A DNA stretch of 13,177 bases from Ruminococcaceae bacterium UBA1438 (GCA_002329285.1 DCTO01000030.1:2604-15780), one strand, 5' to 3'; shown: positions 1-7,515, counted from the stretch's first letter. The notes: a model not told the origin generated them from the sequence alone. Numbers and translations: made by a program.

Positions 1-167
1 AGAACATAACCCACCGCCCTGCCGCCATCAACCGCGGCAAATATATGGGAGCAATCATTTTCAAGCTCTGCTGCAAGGGTTAGCGCAGTCCATGGAGTTG
101 AAAAGCACTCCGCTTCAATTGCTGCAATATCGGCAATATTTTCTTTTTGAGCATTTAATATTTCCAT
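1..167 (-). CDS. rimI: RimI-like ribosomal protein S18 alanine N-acetyltransferase (5' part only)
   Basis: This is the N-terminal 55 codons of a GNAT-family acetyltransferase that runs off the left edge. The start of the protein reads MEILNAQKENI, followed by an acidic helix and the motif ECFSTPW (residues about 21-27). E..CF..PW is the hallmark of RimI, which acetylates the N-terminal alanine of ribosomal protein S18 using acetyl-CoA. The first beta strand pair follows (HIFAAVDGG, VGYV). The ATG at 165-167 is the first possible start, because an in-frame TGA lies upstream and no other start codon occurs between them. I see no convincing Shine-Dalgarno site before it, so initiation is probably weak or leaderless-like. 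The acetyl-CoA binding loop lies outside the window, so another GNAT enzyme of the RimI type cannot be excluded. It is downstream of polA and separated from it by 162 bases. Confidence 0.72.
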   Translation of the reverse strand, partial: MEILNAQKENIADIAAIEAECFSTPWTALTLAAELENDCSHIFAAVDGGRAVGYV

Positions 168-329
168 ATCGTTTAAATAAATTTTGCAGTTGACGCAATT
201 AAATAATGAAATCCAGGAATTTTTTAGTCAGGCAAGGCTTTGGCAAAATTTTATCGACGGGAGTTTACATACGGTAAATAACCGAGTGGATTTTTGCCTA
301 TAACGAAGCATAACGGAAAAACAACCGAT
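168..329 (-). other. polA-rimI spacer with a nested inverted repeat
   Basis: This 162-base non-coding gap separates polA from the rimI-like gene. No clear terminator or sigma-A promoter is visible. It does contain a nested inverted repeat. The outer arms GGCAAAA (242-248) and TTTTGCC (292-298) pair over 7 bp. Inside, CGG (258-260) pairs with CCG (282-284), and TTTAC (264-268) with GTAAA (274-278) around a 5-nt loop. The structure is AT-rich and broken by internal loops. It may be a weak RNA structure or chance. Confidence 0.35.
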
Positions 330-2924
330 TTAGTGAGCCTCAAACCAGGTTTTTGCAATCTTACCGTCTGCAAGAAGCTTTACTTTCATCTTGCAGGCGT
401 TTTCCATTTCCTCTGTTACAATTCGAAGCGCCTTTTCAGCCTCATTTTCGGGGGCTTCAACAATAAGCTCATCGTGAACCTGGAGGATTAAGCGGGCTTG
501 CATATTCTCCGCCTCAAGGCGGTTATCAACCCTTATCATAGCGATTTTGATTATATCCGCCGCAGTGCCCTGGATTGGCATATTTCTTGCCACACGCTCA
601 CCAAAAGCGCGCAGCATATGATTGCTTGAGGCAAGCTCCGGCAGATAGCGGCGGCGGTTAAACAGAGTTTCTGAATAGCCCTTATCCTTAGCGGTTTCAA
701 TCATTTTGTTCATATAAGCGGCAACGCCGGAAAAATGGGCAAGATAGCCGTCAATATAAGCCTTTGCCTCTTTATTTGAAACGCCGATATCCTTTGCCAG
801 ACTGAAGGCGCCGATGCCGTAAACAATGCCGAAATTAACCGCCTTTGCTCTTGAGCGCAGGAGCGGAGTTACCATATCCGGCGGAAGATTGAACACCTGC
901 GCCGCAGTGGTGCGGTGGATATCCTCGCCGCTGTTGAATGCGGAAATCATATTTTCATCATCAGCAAGATCGGCAAGCACGCGAAGCTCAATTTGGCTGT
1001 AATCCGCATCAATCAGCAGCTTGCCCTGACCCGCAACAAAGAATTTGCGCATTTCCCTACCAAGCTCCGTTCTTATCGGGATATTCTGCAGATTCGGCTC
1101 AAGAGAGGAAATTCTGCCCGTTCGGGTTTCAACCTGATTGAAGAAGGTATGAATCCTGCCATCCGGCGCGATAACCTTTAAGAGCCCCTCGCAATAGGTT
1201 GAATTAAGCTTTGAAAGGCTGCGATATTCCAAAATCAGCGAAACAATCGGATAATCGGGAGCAAGCTCCTCCAAAACCTCCGCCTTTGTGGAATAGCCGC
1301 TTTTGGTTTTCTTTTTGGTTGGGATTTCCATTTCCTCAAAGAGAACAACACCAAGCTGCTTTGGAGAATTAATATTGAATTCATGCCCTGCGAGTGAATA
1401 AATTTCAGTTGTAAGCTCCTTAATTCTTGCAGAGAGCCTTGCGCCGAAGGCTTCAATGCCCTGCCTGTCCACCTCAAAGCCGGCGATTTCCATTTTTGCA
1501 AGCACGCGGGCAAGCGGAAGCTCTATATCAAAAAGCAGGCGAAGCTGCTCTGCATCCCTGAGGCGGGCGTTTGTTTTCTCAAAAAGCGGTTGCAGTACTG
1601 AGGCATAGCCAACCTGCTTTTCCTCGCTGCCGAGCTCATTCTGATAAGCCGGCAGGGTTACGCCGTTTTCAAGGCAAAGCTGCTCAATTTCATATTTACT
1701 GTCTGACGGGCTGAGAAGATAAGCTGAAAGCATTAAATCGCCCTGAACGTTCCAGCAGCTGATGCCGAGCTGCGCTGCAAGGCGGTGAAGATATTTTGAA
1801 TTATAGGTATATTTAATCACGCTGCTTTGCAAAAACGCCTTAACAAAAGCCTGATAAAAAGGCTGATAAGAGCGAATAACAACCACCCTTTCACCAAAGG
1901 CGAAATACAAATCCGTGATTTCATTATCAATAATATTCGGATAAACATAAGCCTCTGATTCAAGCTGATTAAGCAGCTGCTCTGCAGACTGCGCCTCCTC
2001 CAAAGTAAGCTCGAGGGGCTTTTTCTCCTCCTCCGGGGCGACAACGGCATCGTTTGCATTGAGGCTGAATTTATCAATCAGGCTGAAAAGCTCCAGCCGA
2101 ATGAATTCAGAAACTGCTTTTTGCTTATTTTCGCAATTAACCTTATAAGCCGAAAGAGCGGTTTCAACAGGCGCATCCGTGCGGATTGTGCCAAGCTCAA
2201 GCGAAAGATAAGCCTTATCCTTATCCCTTGCAAGCTTTTCACGAACACCGTTTTTAATATCAAGCTCATCAAGGTTTTCATATATATAATCAAGGGTTGA
2301 AAAGCGCTGAATTAAATCAAGCGCGGTTTTTGCGCCAACGCCGGCAACGCCCGGAATATTATCGCTTGAATCGCCCTGAAGCGCCTTAACCTGAATGAGC
2401 GCCTGCGGAGTTATGCCATATTCCTCCTTAATGGCGGCCTCATCATAAACATCTGTGACAGCCTGGCCCATTTTTGTGCGGGCAAGGAGCACCTTCACGC
2501 CGTCATGCGCAAGCTGAAGAGAATCGCGATCCCCCGTTGCGATAAAGCATTCATCGCCGTTTTTGCGGCAGGAGGCGGCAAGAGTGCCGAGGATATCATC
2601 AGCCTCCCAGCCCTCACGCTCAACGGTTTTATAGCCGAGAAGCGAGAGCAGATTTTTGAGCACGGGCATCTGGGCGCGAAGCTCATCCGGCATAGCGTGG
2701 CGGCCCGCCTTATATTCATCATACATTTTATGGCGGAAGGTTGGGGCATGAACGTCAAATGCGATTGCAACCGCATCCGGAGCGCAGTTATCCTGCAGCT
2801 TCAGAAGGATGTTGAGAAAGCCGTAAATCGCATTGGTGTAATCGCCCTTTTTGGTTGTCAGCAGCTTAATGCCGTAAAACGCGCGGTTAACGATACTGTT
2901 ACCGTCAATAACAAGCAATTTCAT
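330..2924 (-). CDS. polA: DNA polymerase I
   Basis: This is an 864-residue family A DNA polymerase for primer removal, gap filling and repair. The N-terminal 5'-3' exonuclease domain (about 1-290) has its metal ligands at D7, E107/D109/D110 (EADD), D132/D134 (GDRD) and D185/D188 (GDSSDNIPG), followed by a helix-hairpin-helix. The middle domain (about 305-470) corresponds to the 3'-5' exonuclease fold but lacks the Exo I DxE pair. It also has Leu instead of Asp at 379 (Exo II) and no Asp after Y440 (Exo III), so proofreading is predicted absent, as in Bacillus and Taq enzymes. The polymerase domain shows motif A (DYSQIELR, D641), motif B (R690, K694, F698, Y702) and motif C (QVHDEL, H817-D818). 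F698 predicts Phe-type dideoxy discrimination. The start ATG follows AGG at weak spacing, and the stop is TAA. A TATAAT box lies 36 bases upstream. Confidence 0.99.
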   Translation of the reverse strand: MKLLVIDGNSIVNRAFYGIKLLTTKKGDYTNAIYGFLNILLKLQDNCAPDAVAIAFDVHAPTFRHKMYDEYKAGRHAMPDELRAQMPVLKNLLSLLGYKTVEREGWEADDILGTLAASCRKNGDECFIATGDRDSLQLAHDGVKVLLARTKMGQAVTDVYDEAAIKEEYGITPQALIQVKALQGDSSDNIPGVAGVGAKTALDLIQRFSTLDYIYENLDELDIKNGVREKLARDKDKAYLSLELGTIRTDAPVETALSAYKVNCENKQKAVSEFIRLELFSLIDKFSLNANDAVVAPEEEKKPLELTLEEAQSAEQLLNQLESEAYVYPNIIDNEITDLYFAFGERVVVIRSYQPFYQAFVKAFLQSSVIKYTYNSKYLHRLAAQLGISCWNVQGDLMLSAYLLSPSDSKYEIEQLCLENGVTLPAYQNELGSEEKQVGYASVLQPLFEKTNARLRDAEQLRLLFDIELPLARVLAKMEIAGFEVDRQGIEAFGARLSARIKELTTEIYSLAGHEFNINSPKQLGVVLFEEMEIPTKKKTKSGYSTKAEVLEELAPDYPIVSLILEYRSLSKLNSTYCEGLLKVIAPDGRIHTFFNQVETRTGRISSLEPNLQNIPIRTELGREMRKFFVAGQGKLLIDADYSQIELRVLADLADDENMISAFNSGEDIHRTTAAQVFNLPPDMVTPLLRSRAKAVNFGIVYGIGAFSLAKDIGVSNKEAKAYIDGYLAHFSGVAAYMNKMIETAKDKGYSETLFNRRRYLPELASSNHMLRAFGERVARNMPIQGTAADIIKIAMIRVDNRLEAENMQARLILQVHDELIVEAPENEAEKALRIVTEEMENACKMKVKLLADGKIAKTWFEAH

Positions 2925-2959
2925 AGTTTAACCTGATTTCTTTAATATACTAAAATATT

Positions 2960-2965
2960 ATTATA
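2960..2965 (-). promoter_or_regulatory. Probable polA promoter -10 box
   Basis: The minus strand reads TATAAT here, 35 bases before the polA ATG and just after the terminator of the upstream gene. I see no good -35 hexamer at 16-18 bases, so this is a partial promoter call. Position between a terminator and a start codon is the main support. Confidence 0.5.
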
Positions 2966-2989
2966 ACATAAAGACGCATGAAATAAAAG

Positions 2990-3018
2990 AAAAATCCGCT
3001 GATAAACAGCGGATTTTT
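2990..3018 (-). terminator. Terminator after the zinc-ribbon gene
   Basis: A perfect 12-bp stem (AAAAATCCGCTG pairing with CAGCGGATTTTT) encloses a 5-nt loop at 3002-3006. On the minus strand it is followed by a T-rich stretch (TTTTTCTTTTATTT). It lies just after the zinc-ribbon stop codon and insulates polA from upstream transcription. Confidence 0.93.
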
Positions 3019-3023
3019 AAGTT

Positions 3024-3983
3024 TTAATAATATCCAAAATACGTGTCTGCAATATCCTGCGCCGTTGTGCCGCTATTAATAACAAATTCTATTGAAAAAA
3101 CAGTTCCTTCGCCCATTGCGCAGCAATAGGTGTGGCAGCGGTCCCTTCCCTTTACAGCGGAATTATTCGAAACAACGTCAACACAGGCATAGGTGAGCCC
3201 ACCGATATCCATATAATATAACTCTGAATCAGCATCCCCCTTTGAAACGACATAAGCTTCAATATCGGTTTCGCTGAAATTTCCCTGTGAAAGAGTAAAA
3301 ATTACGGAATCAAGCCCATCCGCGCTTTTGAAAACGGCATCATAATAGGTTATAATACCTTCCGAAATATTGCGAGGCCTTCCGTTTTCTTCATCAATAA
3401 TAAAATTGTTTTCCTGTGCAAATTCATCAGGGTTGCAATAAACAAAATCATCGGGATAGAAGGTTAAATCTGCTGATTCATTTTCATACCAATCATATTC
3501 ATCCGAATAAGCTCCAAGCTTAAAGAAATCAGAATAAACTGCAGAATCAAACAAGGAAAAATCAAAACTGAAATCTTCGCCGTTGTAACTCTCGGTTTTA
3601 AACTCCTTAATCGCGGAAAAAACAGATGAAATCACAGGAAAAACAAAGGTTATCAAAATGAAAACAATAACAATCAGTTTTAAAAGAGAAAACTGCCCCT
3701 TGCTTTTTTTGGGGGATGATGTTTTGGTTTCAACAGTTTTCCACTGCGCCTGTTTTGAGGGCTTTTGGCGCACGGTTTCCCTGCCGTTTACGCTTTCCGC
3801 ACGGCAATTGTGGCCATCGGTGGAATGTGCGCCGCTTTTCTTGCTGCGCCTTGAAAAAAAGCCGCCATCCTGCGAAACATCGGCAGAGGTTGAGCTCATT
3901 GAGGGCATTGAATCCCAATCGCAATTCGGGCAAAAGCGCGAATCATCATTCATCGGCTGGCCGCATTTTTTACAAAATTTCAT
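3024..3983 (-). CDS. Zinc-ribbon single-pass membrane protein of unknown function
   Basis: I do not recognise a named family. The 319-residue protein begins with a zinc ribbon: C4, C7, C18 and C21 in FCKKCG...RFCPNC. A basic, Ser-rich low-complexity linker (about 25-97) follows, then one hydrophobic transmembrane segment (about 100-121, LLKLIVIVFILITF core). The C-terminal domain (about 130-319) is strongly acidic and aromatic with Cys at 183, 267, 283, 287 and 288. It is probably extracytoplasmic, with the zinc ribbon in the cytosol. The start is taken at the ATG 3981-3983, because GAGG (3990-3993) sits 6 bases before it. An in-frame TTG four codons upstream overlaps the terminator U-tract and has no SD. 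The zinc-ribbon plus TM layout is common in Firmicutes proteins of unknown role. The gene lies downstream of an M28 peptidase, and no promoter of its own is evident. Confidence 0.82.
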   Translation of the reverse strand: MKFCKKCGQPMNDDSRFCPNCDWDSMPSMSSTSADVSQDGGFFSRRSKKSGAHSTDGHNCRAESVNGRETVRQKPSKQAQWKTVETKTSSPKKSKGQFSLLKLIVIVFILITFVFPVISSVFSAIKEFKTESYNGEDFSFDFSLFDSAVYSDFFKLGAYSDEYDWYENESADLTFYPDDFVYCNPDEFAQENNFIIDEENGRPRNISEGIITYYDAVFKSADGLDSVIFTLSQGNFSETDIEAYVVSKGDADSELYYMDIGGLTYACVDVVSNNSAVKGRDRCHTYCCAMGEGTVFSIEFVINSGTTAQDIADTYFGYY

Positions 3984-3989
3984 ATCATA

Positions 3990-3993
3990 CCTC
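3990..3993 (-). promoter_or_regulatory. Ribosome-binding site of the zinc-ribbon gene, flush with a terminator
   Basis: GAGG on the minus strand lies 6 bases before the ATG at 3981-3983 and decides the start of the zinc-ribbon gene. It directly follows the U-run of the preceding terminator (3994-3999) with no gap, so a transcript terminated there would lack the SD. Confidence 0.75.
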
Positions 3994-4028
3994 AAAAAAT
4001 GCCGACTTTCAGAACGAAGGCCGGCATT
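3994..4028 (-). terminator. Terminator after the M28 peptidase gene
   Basis: The arms AATGCCG and CGGCATT (3998-4004 with 4022-4028) pair over 7 bp. They continue through one mismatch into a second helix (4006-4010 with 4016-4020, one G-T wobble), with a 5-nt loop at 4011-4015. The minus-strand transcript then has a run of six U. It lies a few bases after the double stop codon of the peptidase gene. Confidence 0.8.
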
Positions 4029-4034
4029 AAGTTA

Positions 4035-5303
4035 TTATTCGGTTACGCCCTCTGCGCCGTTTTTATCAAACATACAGCAAGCCTCAATCATAATATTGAT
4101 GCCTGCCTCAATAGCCTCGGGGCGGAGATTTTCAACATTATCAAGCCTTGTGTGATAATATCTTGGCGGAGCGGGATCCATTGCGGCAAAGCCCGTTGCA
4201 GGAATTTTGCGCTGGGTGAACGGCGCAGCATCGCAGCCGCCGATATAAATTGATTCATACTTAACATCAAAGCCGCAGTTTGCGCACGCATCGTGAACAA
4301 GCTCCTTAACGCCCTTGTGATGCTGAAGAGTGCCTGAAAGATCGCGGTCATAAACAGCCATTGTTTCAAGATCACGGAAGGTGTCCAGCGCAACAACGGC
4401 GGTTGGAATATCCTTAAGTTCCTGCTCATGAGCCTTTGAATAAGCCTTTGAGCCGCGAAGGCCGGCCTCCTCAGAGCCTGAGCAAATCATAACAAGCTCT
4501 GTGTTTTCAAAGCGGATGCCCGCCTCTGCCAGAGCCTTAATGGTTGCCATGCCTACATAACAGCCCGAAAGGTTATCGGAAGCGCCGGGCACGGATTTAG
4601 TCCAGCTTTGGAAGAAGATGAAGGATATTTCAAACGGGATGAAAATGATTGAAACAACAAAGAAAAGAATGAAAAACCACTTTGCGTTTGCAATAGCGTT
4701 TGCAGCGCCACCCTTGCCGACGATAATGCAAACGAGGGCAAAAATAGTTTGAATAACGAGGCCGACAACGGCAGGTATCTCAACAAAAAGCTTTGCCTGA
4801 AGACCGCCGATTAAATAGTTGATATTCCATTCAAACTGTGAATCGGAATGGCCAATCATAATAAATCTTTTCTTAACCTCGCCTGAAGGCTTTCTGGTTG
4901 CAATCATATTATGCGAGGTCTGCTTCGGGAAAAGGAAATCATCAAACTGCTTATACATTAAAAATTCGAAGATAAGCGGAATGAATGCCAAAACGCAAAG
5001 AACAAACGCCGCAATCGAGCTTACAAGCCAGTTGAGAAAAACGCTTGCAACGCCGCAGCATACCGTGAACGGAATAAAGCCCATAAAGCCCTGGCGATGG
5101 AGGGTGAAATCCTCAATCTTGGTTTCCTCACAATAGTTTTTCATATCCTTTTCAAACCATTGCTGGGCGCGATGCTCCTCAGGAGAGCCGGGCTTACGCG
5201 GCCCGATTTTATTAACAATTTTGGTTATGCCTTTAACTGCATACTCGGTTTGGCGCTTAACATCAAACTTTTCTTCAGCGGCATATTCAAGTGCAACTTT
5301 CAT
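4035..5303 (-). CDS. M28-family zinc metallopeptidase with four membrane segments
   Basis: This 422-residue protein is an aminopeptidase-type M28 enzyme. All the di-zinc site signatures are visible: H152 and D154 (IGHSDS), bridging D243 (ASDNLSG), the base E278 with ligand E279 (SGSEEAG), D307 (VVALDTF) and H384 (YYHTRLDN). Hydrophobic segments lie at about 74-93, 94-115, 172-195 and 208-232. The first pair precedes the catalytic domain. The second pair is inserted inside it, between the HxD pair and the bridging Asp. No signal peptide is seen, and two hairpins would leave the catalytic halves on the same membrane face, probably cytosolic (inference). The substrate is unknown. The start ATG has AAGGGG 8 bases upstream and a good promoter. 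The gene ends with tandem TAA codons and a terminator. Confidence 0.9.
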   Translation of the reverse strand: MKVALEYAAEEKFDVKRQTEYAVKGITKIVNKIGPRKPGSPEEHRAQQWFEKDMKNYCEETKIEDFTLHRQGFMGFIPFTVCCGVASVFLNWLVSSIAAFVLCVLAFIPLIFEFLMYKQFDDFLFPKQTSHNMIATRKPSGEVKKRFIMIGHSDSQFEWNINYLIGGLQAKLFVEIPAVVGLVIQTIFALVCIIVGKGGAANAIANAKWFFILFFVVSIIFIPFEISFIFFQSWTKSVPGASDNLSGCYVGMATIKALAEAGIRFENTELVMICSGSEEAGLRGSKAYSKAHEQELKDIPTAVVALDTFRDLETMAVYDRDLSGTLQHHKGVKELVHDACANCGFDVKYESIYIGGCDAAPFTQRKIPATGFAAMDPAPPRYYHTRLDNVENLRPEAIEAGINIMIEACCMFDKNGAEGVTE

Positions 5304-5338
5304 AAGAATATCCCCTTAAAATAGAATTTAATAGATAT

Positions 5339-5367
5339 ATTTTATCACAAATTAATATTAATTGCAA
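5339..5367 (-). promoter_or_regulatory. Sigma-A promoter of the M28 peptidase gene
   Basis: On the minus strand, TTGCAA (5362-5367) is separated by 17 bases from TAAAAT (5339-5344). A TG one base before the -10 gives an extended -10 element (TGATAAAAT). It lies about 36 bases before the start codon, in a gap that otherwise holds only the DUF1015 terminator at its far end, which belongs to the upstream gene. Confidence 0.78.
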
Positions 5368-5458
5368 TTAAAAGTATTATCCCGTTTTCTGTGCAGGGTG
5401 AACAAATTTAGTGGCCGGTGGTTAGTAAGCAGAAATTATAATCCGTAGCGGTTGGCGC

Positions 5459-5486
5459 AAAAAAGCAGGGAATTAATCCCTGCTTT
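5459..5486 (-). terminator. Terminator of the serC-serA-coaX-DUF1015 unit
   Basis: A perfect 10-bp stem (AAAGCAGGGA with TCCCTGCTTT, 5462-5471 and 5477-5486) with a 5-nt loop is followed on the minus strand by six T. It starts only a few bases after the DUF1015 stop codon. Confidence 0.93.
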
Positions 5487-5490
5487 GGTT

Positions 5491-6729
5491 TTATGATAAA
5501 TGGTGAATGAAAATGCCTGAAAGGAGCTTTGGCTCAAACCAGGTTGATTTGGGCGGCATAATCTCGCCCGCATCCGCGATTGAAATCAAATCATCAACCG
5601 TTGTGGGATACATTGCAAAAGCAAGCTCCATATCCGAATTTGCGCGCCTTTCAAGCTCACCGAGGCCTCTGATTCCGCCGATGAAATCAATGCGGTCATC
5701 ATTCTTCGGATCATAAATACCAAGAATTGGTGCAAGCAGATTTTCCTGCAAAACGGAAACATCAAGCCTTTTAACCGGGTCGCTTTCATCAACAATCTCC
5801 GGCTTTGCGGTGAGGAGATACCATTTTTCGTCAATATACATACCGAAGGTGTGGCGCTCCTGCGGCTTTGCCCTGCCCTCAACGGGCTTGATTTCAAATT
5901 TTTCAGAAACGAGATTAAAGAATTTATCCCTTGAAAGACCGTTTAAATTGCGGACAACGCGGTTATAATCCATAATCTCCAGCTCATCATCGGGAAATGC
6001 AACCGCAAGGAAGAAATTGAATTCCTCCTCCCCTGTGAAGCTTGGATTTTCCGTGCGTCTCATTCTGCCGACATGAACGGCGGAGGCGCAGCGGTGATGC
6101 CCGTCTGCAATATAAAGCGATGGTACATTGCCGAAAAGCCTTGAAAGCCTTGCATTTACCGCAACGTTATCAACCACCCAAACGGTTTGGGAAACGCCGT
6201 CTGCATCAAAATCATAAACAGGCTCGTTTTCATCGATGTAATCCTCAATAATTTTGCTGATTTCATCATTCTTGCGATATGTTAAGAAAATCGGGCCGGT
6301 GTTTGCGTTGGTTGTGTTAACGTGATTAATGCGGTCTGTTTCCTTTTTTGCAAGGGTTTTTTCATGCTTTTTGATAATGTTGTTAATATAATCCTCAATC
6401 GCCGCACAGCCGACAAGGCCTGTTTGCGCCCTGCCGTTCATAACCTGGCGGTAGATATAAAAGCATGGAGAGCTGTCCTGCACCAAAGCGCCGCTTTTTT
6501 CAAGCGCAAGCAAATTCTCCTTTGCCTTTTCATAAACCTGAGCGCTGTAAACATCAATGCCCTTTGGCAAATCAATTTCCGCCTTATCAACATGAAGGAA
6601 GGAAAGCGGATTGCCCTTAACAATCTCCCTTGCCTCATCGCTGTTCATAACATCATAAGGCAGCGCGGGGATGAGGCTTTGGTTTTCCTTTGCCGGCCTG
6701 AAGGCACGAAACGGTCTGAAAACTGCCAT
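5491..6729 (-). CDS. DUF1015 family protein, probably linked to serine biosynthesis
   Basis: This 412-residue protein is a full-length DUF1015 (COG4198) member. The N-terminus carries the family motif PALPYDVMN (about 21-29). A conserved KKHEKT..KK..DR segment lies at about 120-133. The central motif IADGHHR (207-213) and the C-terminal MPPKSTWFEPKLLSG (391-405) are both typical. Function has not been settled for the family as far as I know. The DGHHR motif resembles that of ParB/sulfiredoxin-fold ATPases, which include the archaeal free serine kinase SerK. DUF1015 genes commonly accompany serC and serA in Clostridia and Bacteroidetes, as recalled. Here it is last in the serC-serA-coaX unit, 27 bases after coaX. 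I infer a role in phosphoserine or serine metabolism. The start has AGAGGAGA at good spacing. Confidence 0.93.
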   Translation of the reverse strand: MAVFRPFRAFRPAKENQSLIPALPYDVMNSDEAREIVKGNPLSFLHVDKAEIDLPKGIDVYSAQVYEKAKENLLALEKSGALVQDSSPCFYIYRQVMNGRAQTGLVGCAAIEDYINNIIKKHEKTLAKKETDRINHVNTTNANTGPIFLTYRKNDEISKIIEDYIDENEPVYDFDADGVSQTVWVVDNVAVNARLSRLFGNVPSLYIADGHHRCASAVHVGRMRRTENPSFTGEEEFNFFLAVAFPDDELEIMDYNRVVRNLNGLSRDKFFNLVSEKFEIKPVEGRAKPQERHTFGMYIDEKWYLLTAKPEIVDESDPVKRLDVSVLQENLLAPILGIYDPKNDDRIDFIGGIRGLGELERRANSDMELAFAMYPTTVDDLISIADAGEIMPPKSTWFEPKLLSGIFIHHLS

Positions 6730-6756
6730 AATCTTCTCCTCTTAAGTTAAAGTTTG

Positions 6757-7515
6757 CTATTTGTTTTTATTGTAAATAATGCGAAGGCCATCCAGCAGCA
6801 AATTATCGTCAACAATAACGTCAACTCCGCAATTTTGAGCAATTGAACTGCCAAGCCCCCCCGTTGCTACAACGGTAACTTTTTCGCCGAGCTCCTTTTC
6901 AAACCGGCTTACCATACCCTCAAGCATTGCGGCGGTGCCGAAAACGGAGCCGCTTTTCATTGAATCAATGGTGTTTTTGCCGATAACGTTTTGCGGAGCG
7001 GCAATATCAATATCGTGCAACAGAGAGGTGCCGCTTGCAAGCGAACGGATTGCCGTTTTAACTCCGCACATAATTGCGCAGCCGAGACAGGAGCCGTTTT
7101 TATCAATAACGGAAGCCGTTGTTGCCGTGCCGAAATCAAAAACAACCGCGGGCAGCGAATATTTATCAATCGCCGCAACACAACCCGCAACGATATCCGC
7201 GCCAAGCTCTGCAGGATTATCAATTTTAATGTTAAGCCCCGTTTTTACACCCGGGCCGATAATAAGCGTTTCAACACCGCAAACAAGCCTTATCGCCCGT
7301 TTCAGCGTTCTGACCAGCGAAGGCACAACGCTGGACATAACAGCGCCGTCAACCCCGCATATCTTATTAAAATCCATAAAGGCTTTAATTTTTATTGAAT
7401 ACTCTATATCCGTTTGGCCGGAATTTGTTGAAAAACGGCAGGAGGAGACCGGCGTTTCTCCATCAAACACGCCGAGCACAATATTTGTGTTTCCGACATC
7501 AACTGCAAGTAACAT
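6757..7515 (-). CDS. coaX: Type III pantothenate kinase
   Basis: The product phosphorylates pantothenate with ATP in the first step of coenzyme A synthesis; type III enzymes are not inhibited by CoA. At 252 residues it has the usual length. The ASKHA-fold signatures are in order: the phosphate loop DVGNTN (6-11), the ELGAD segment with D107 (substrate/metal side), the second phosphate motif DFGTATT (127-133), IGKNT..SM.SG (178-189), TGGLG (218-222) and the C-terminal DDNLLLDGLRIIY. Two places differ from the usual pattern. GADR is GADI, and the PG of the substrate-side AIxPG loop reads CG (AIMCG, 147-151). The start ATG follows GAGG by about 8 bases. It lies 67 bases after serA, across a hairpin and without a visible promoter, so it is likely served by readthrough. 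A cofactor gene inside a serine operon is a loose metabolic link. Confidence 0.97.
   Translation of the reverse strand: MLLAVDVGNTNIVLGVFDGETPVSSCRFSTNSGQTDIEYSIKIKAFMDFNKICGVDGAVMSSVVPSLVRTLKRAIRLVCGVETLIIGPGVKTGLNIKIDNPAELGADIVAGCVAAIDKYSLPAVVFDFGTATTASVIDKNGSCLGCAIMCGVKTAIRSLASGTSLLHDIDIAAPQNVIGKNTIDSMKSGSVFGTAAMLEGMVSRFEKELGEKVTVVATGGLGSSIAQNCGVDVIVDDNLLLDGLRIIYNKNK

Noticed and set aside
200..329. Small peptide or gene remnant between polA and rimI
   Set aside because: All frames are interrupted by stops or lack a start with an SD, and no segment resembles a family I know, such as the coaE that often follows polA.
2505..2936. Plus-strand open frame of 143 codons opposite the 5' part of polA
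   Set aside because: It is fully antisense to conserved PolA exonuclease sequence and ends at the polA start region. It has no SD and no plausible protein features.
3984..3995. TTG start four codons upstream for the zinc-ribbon gene
   Set aside because: It overlaps the SD and terminator U-tract and has no SD of its own. The ATG at 3981-3983 has GAGG at 6 bases.
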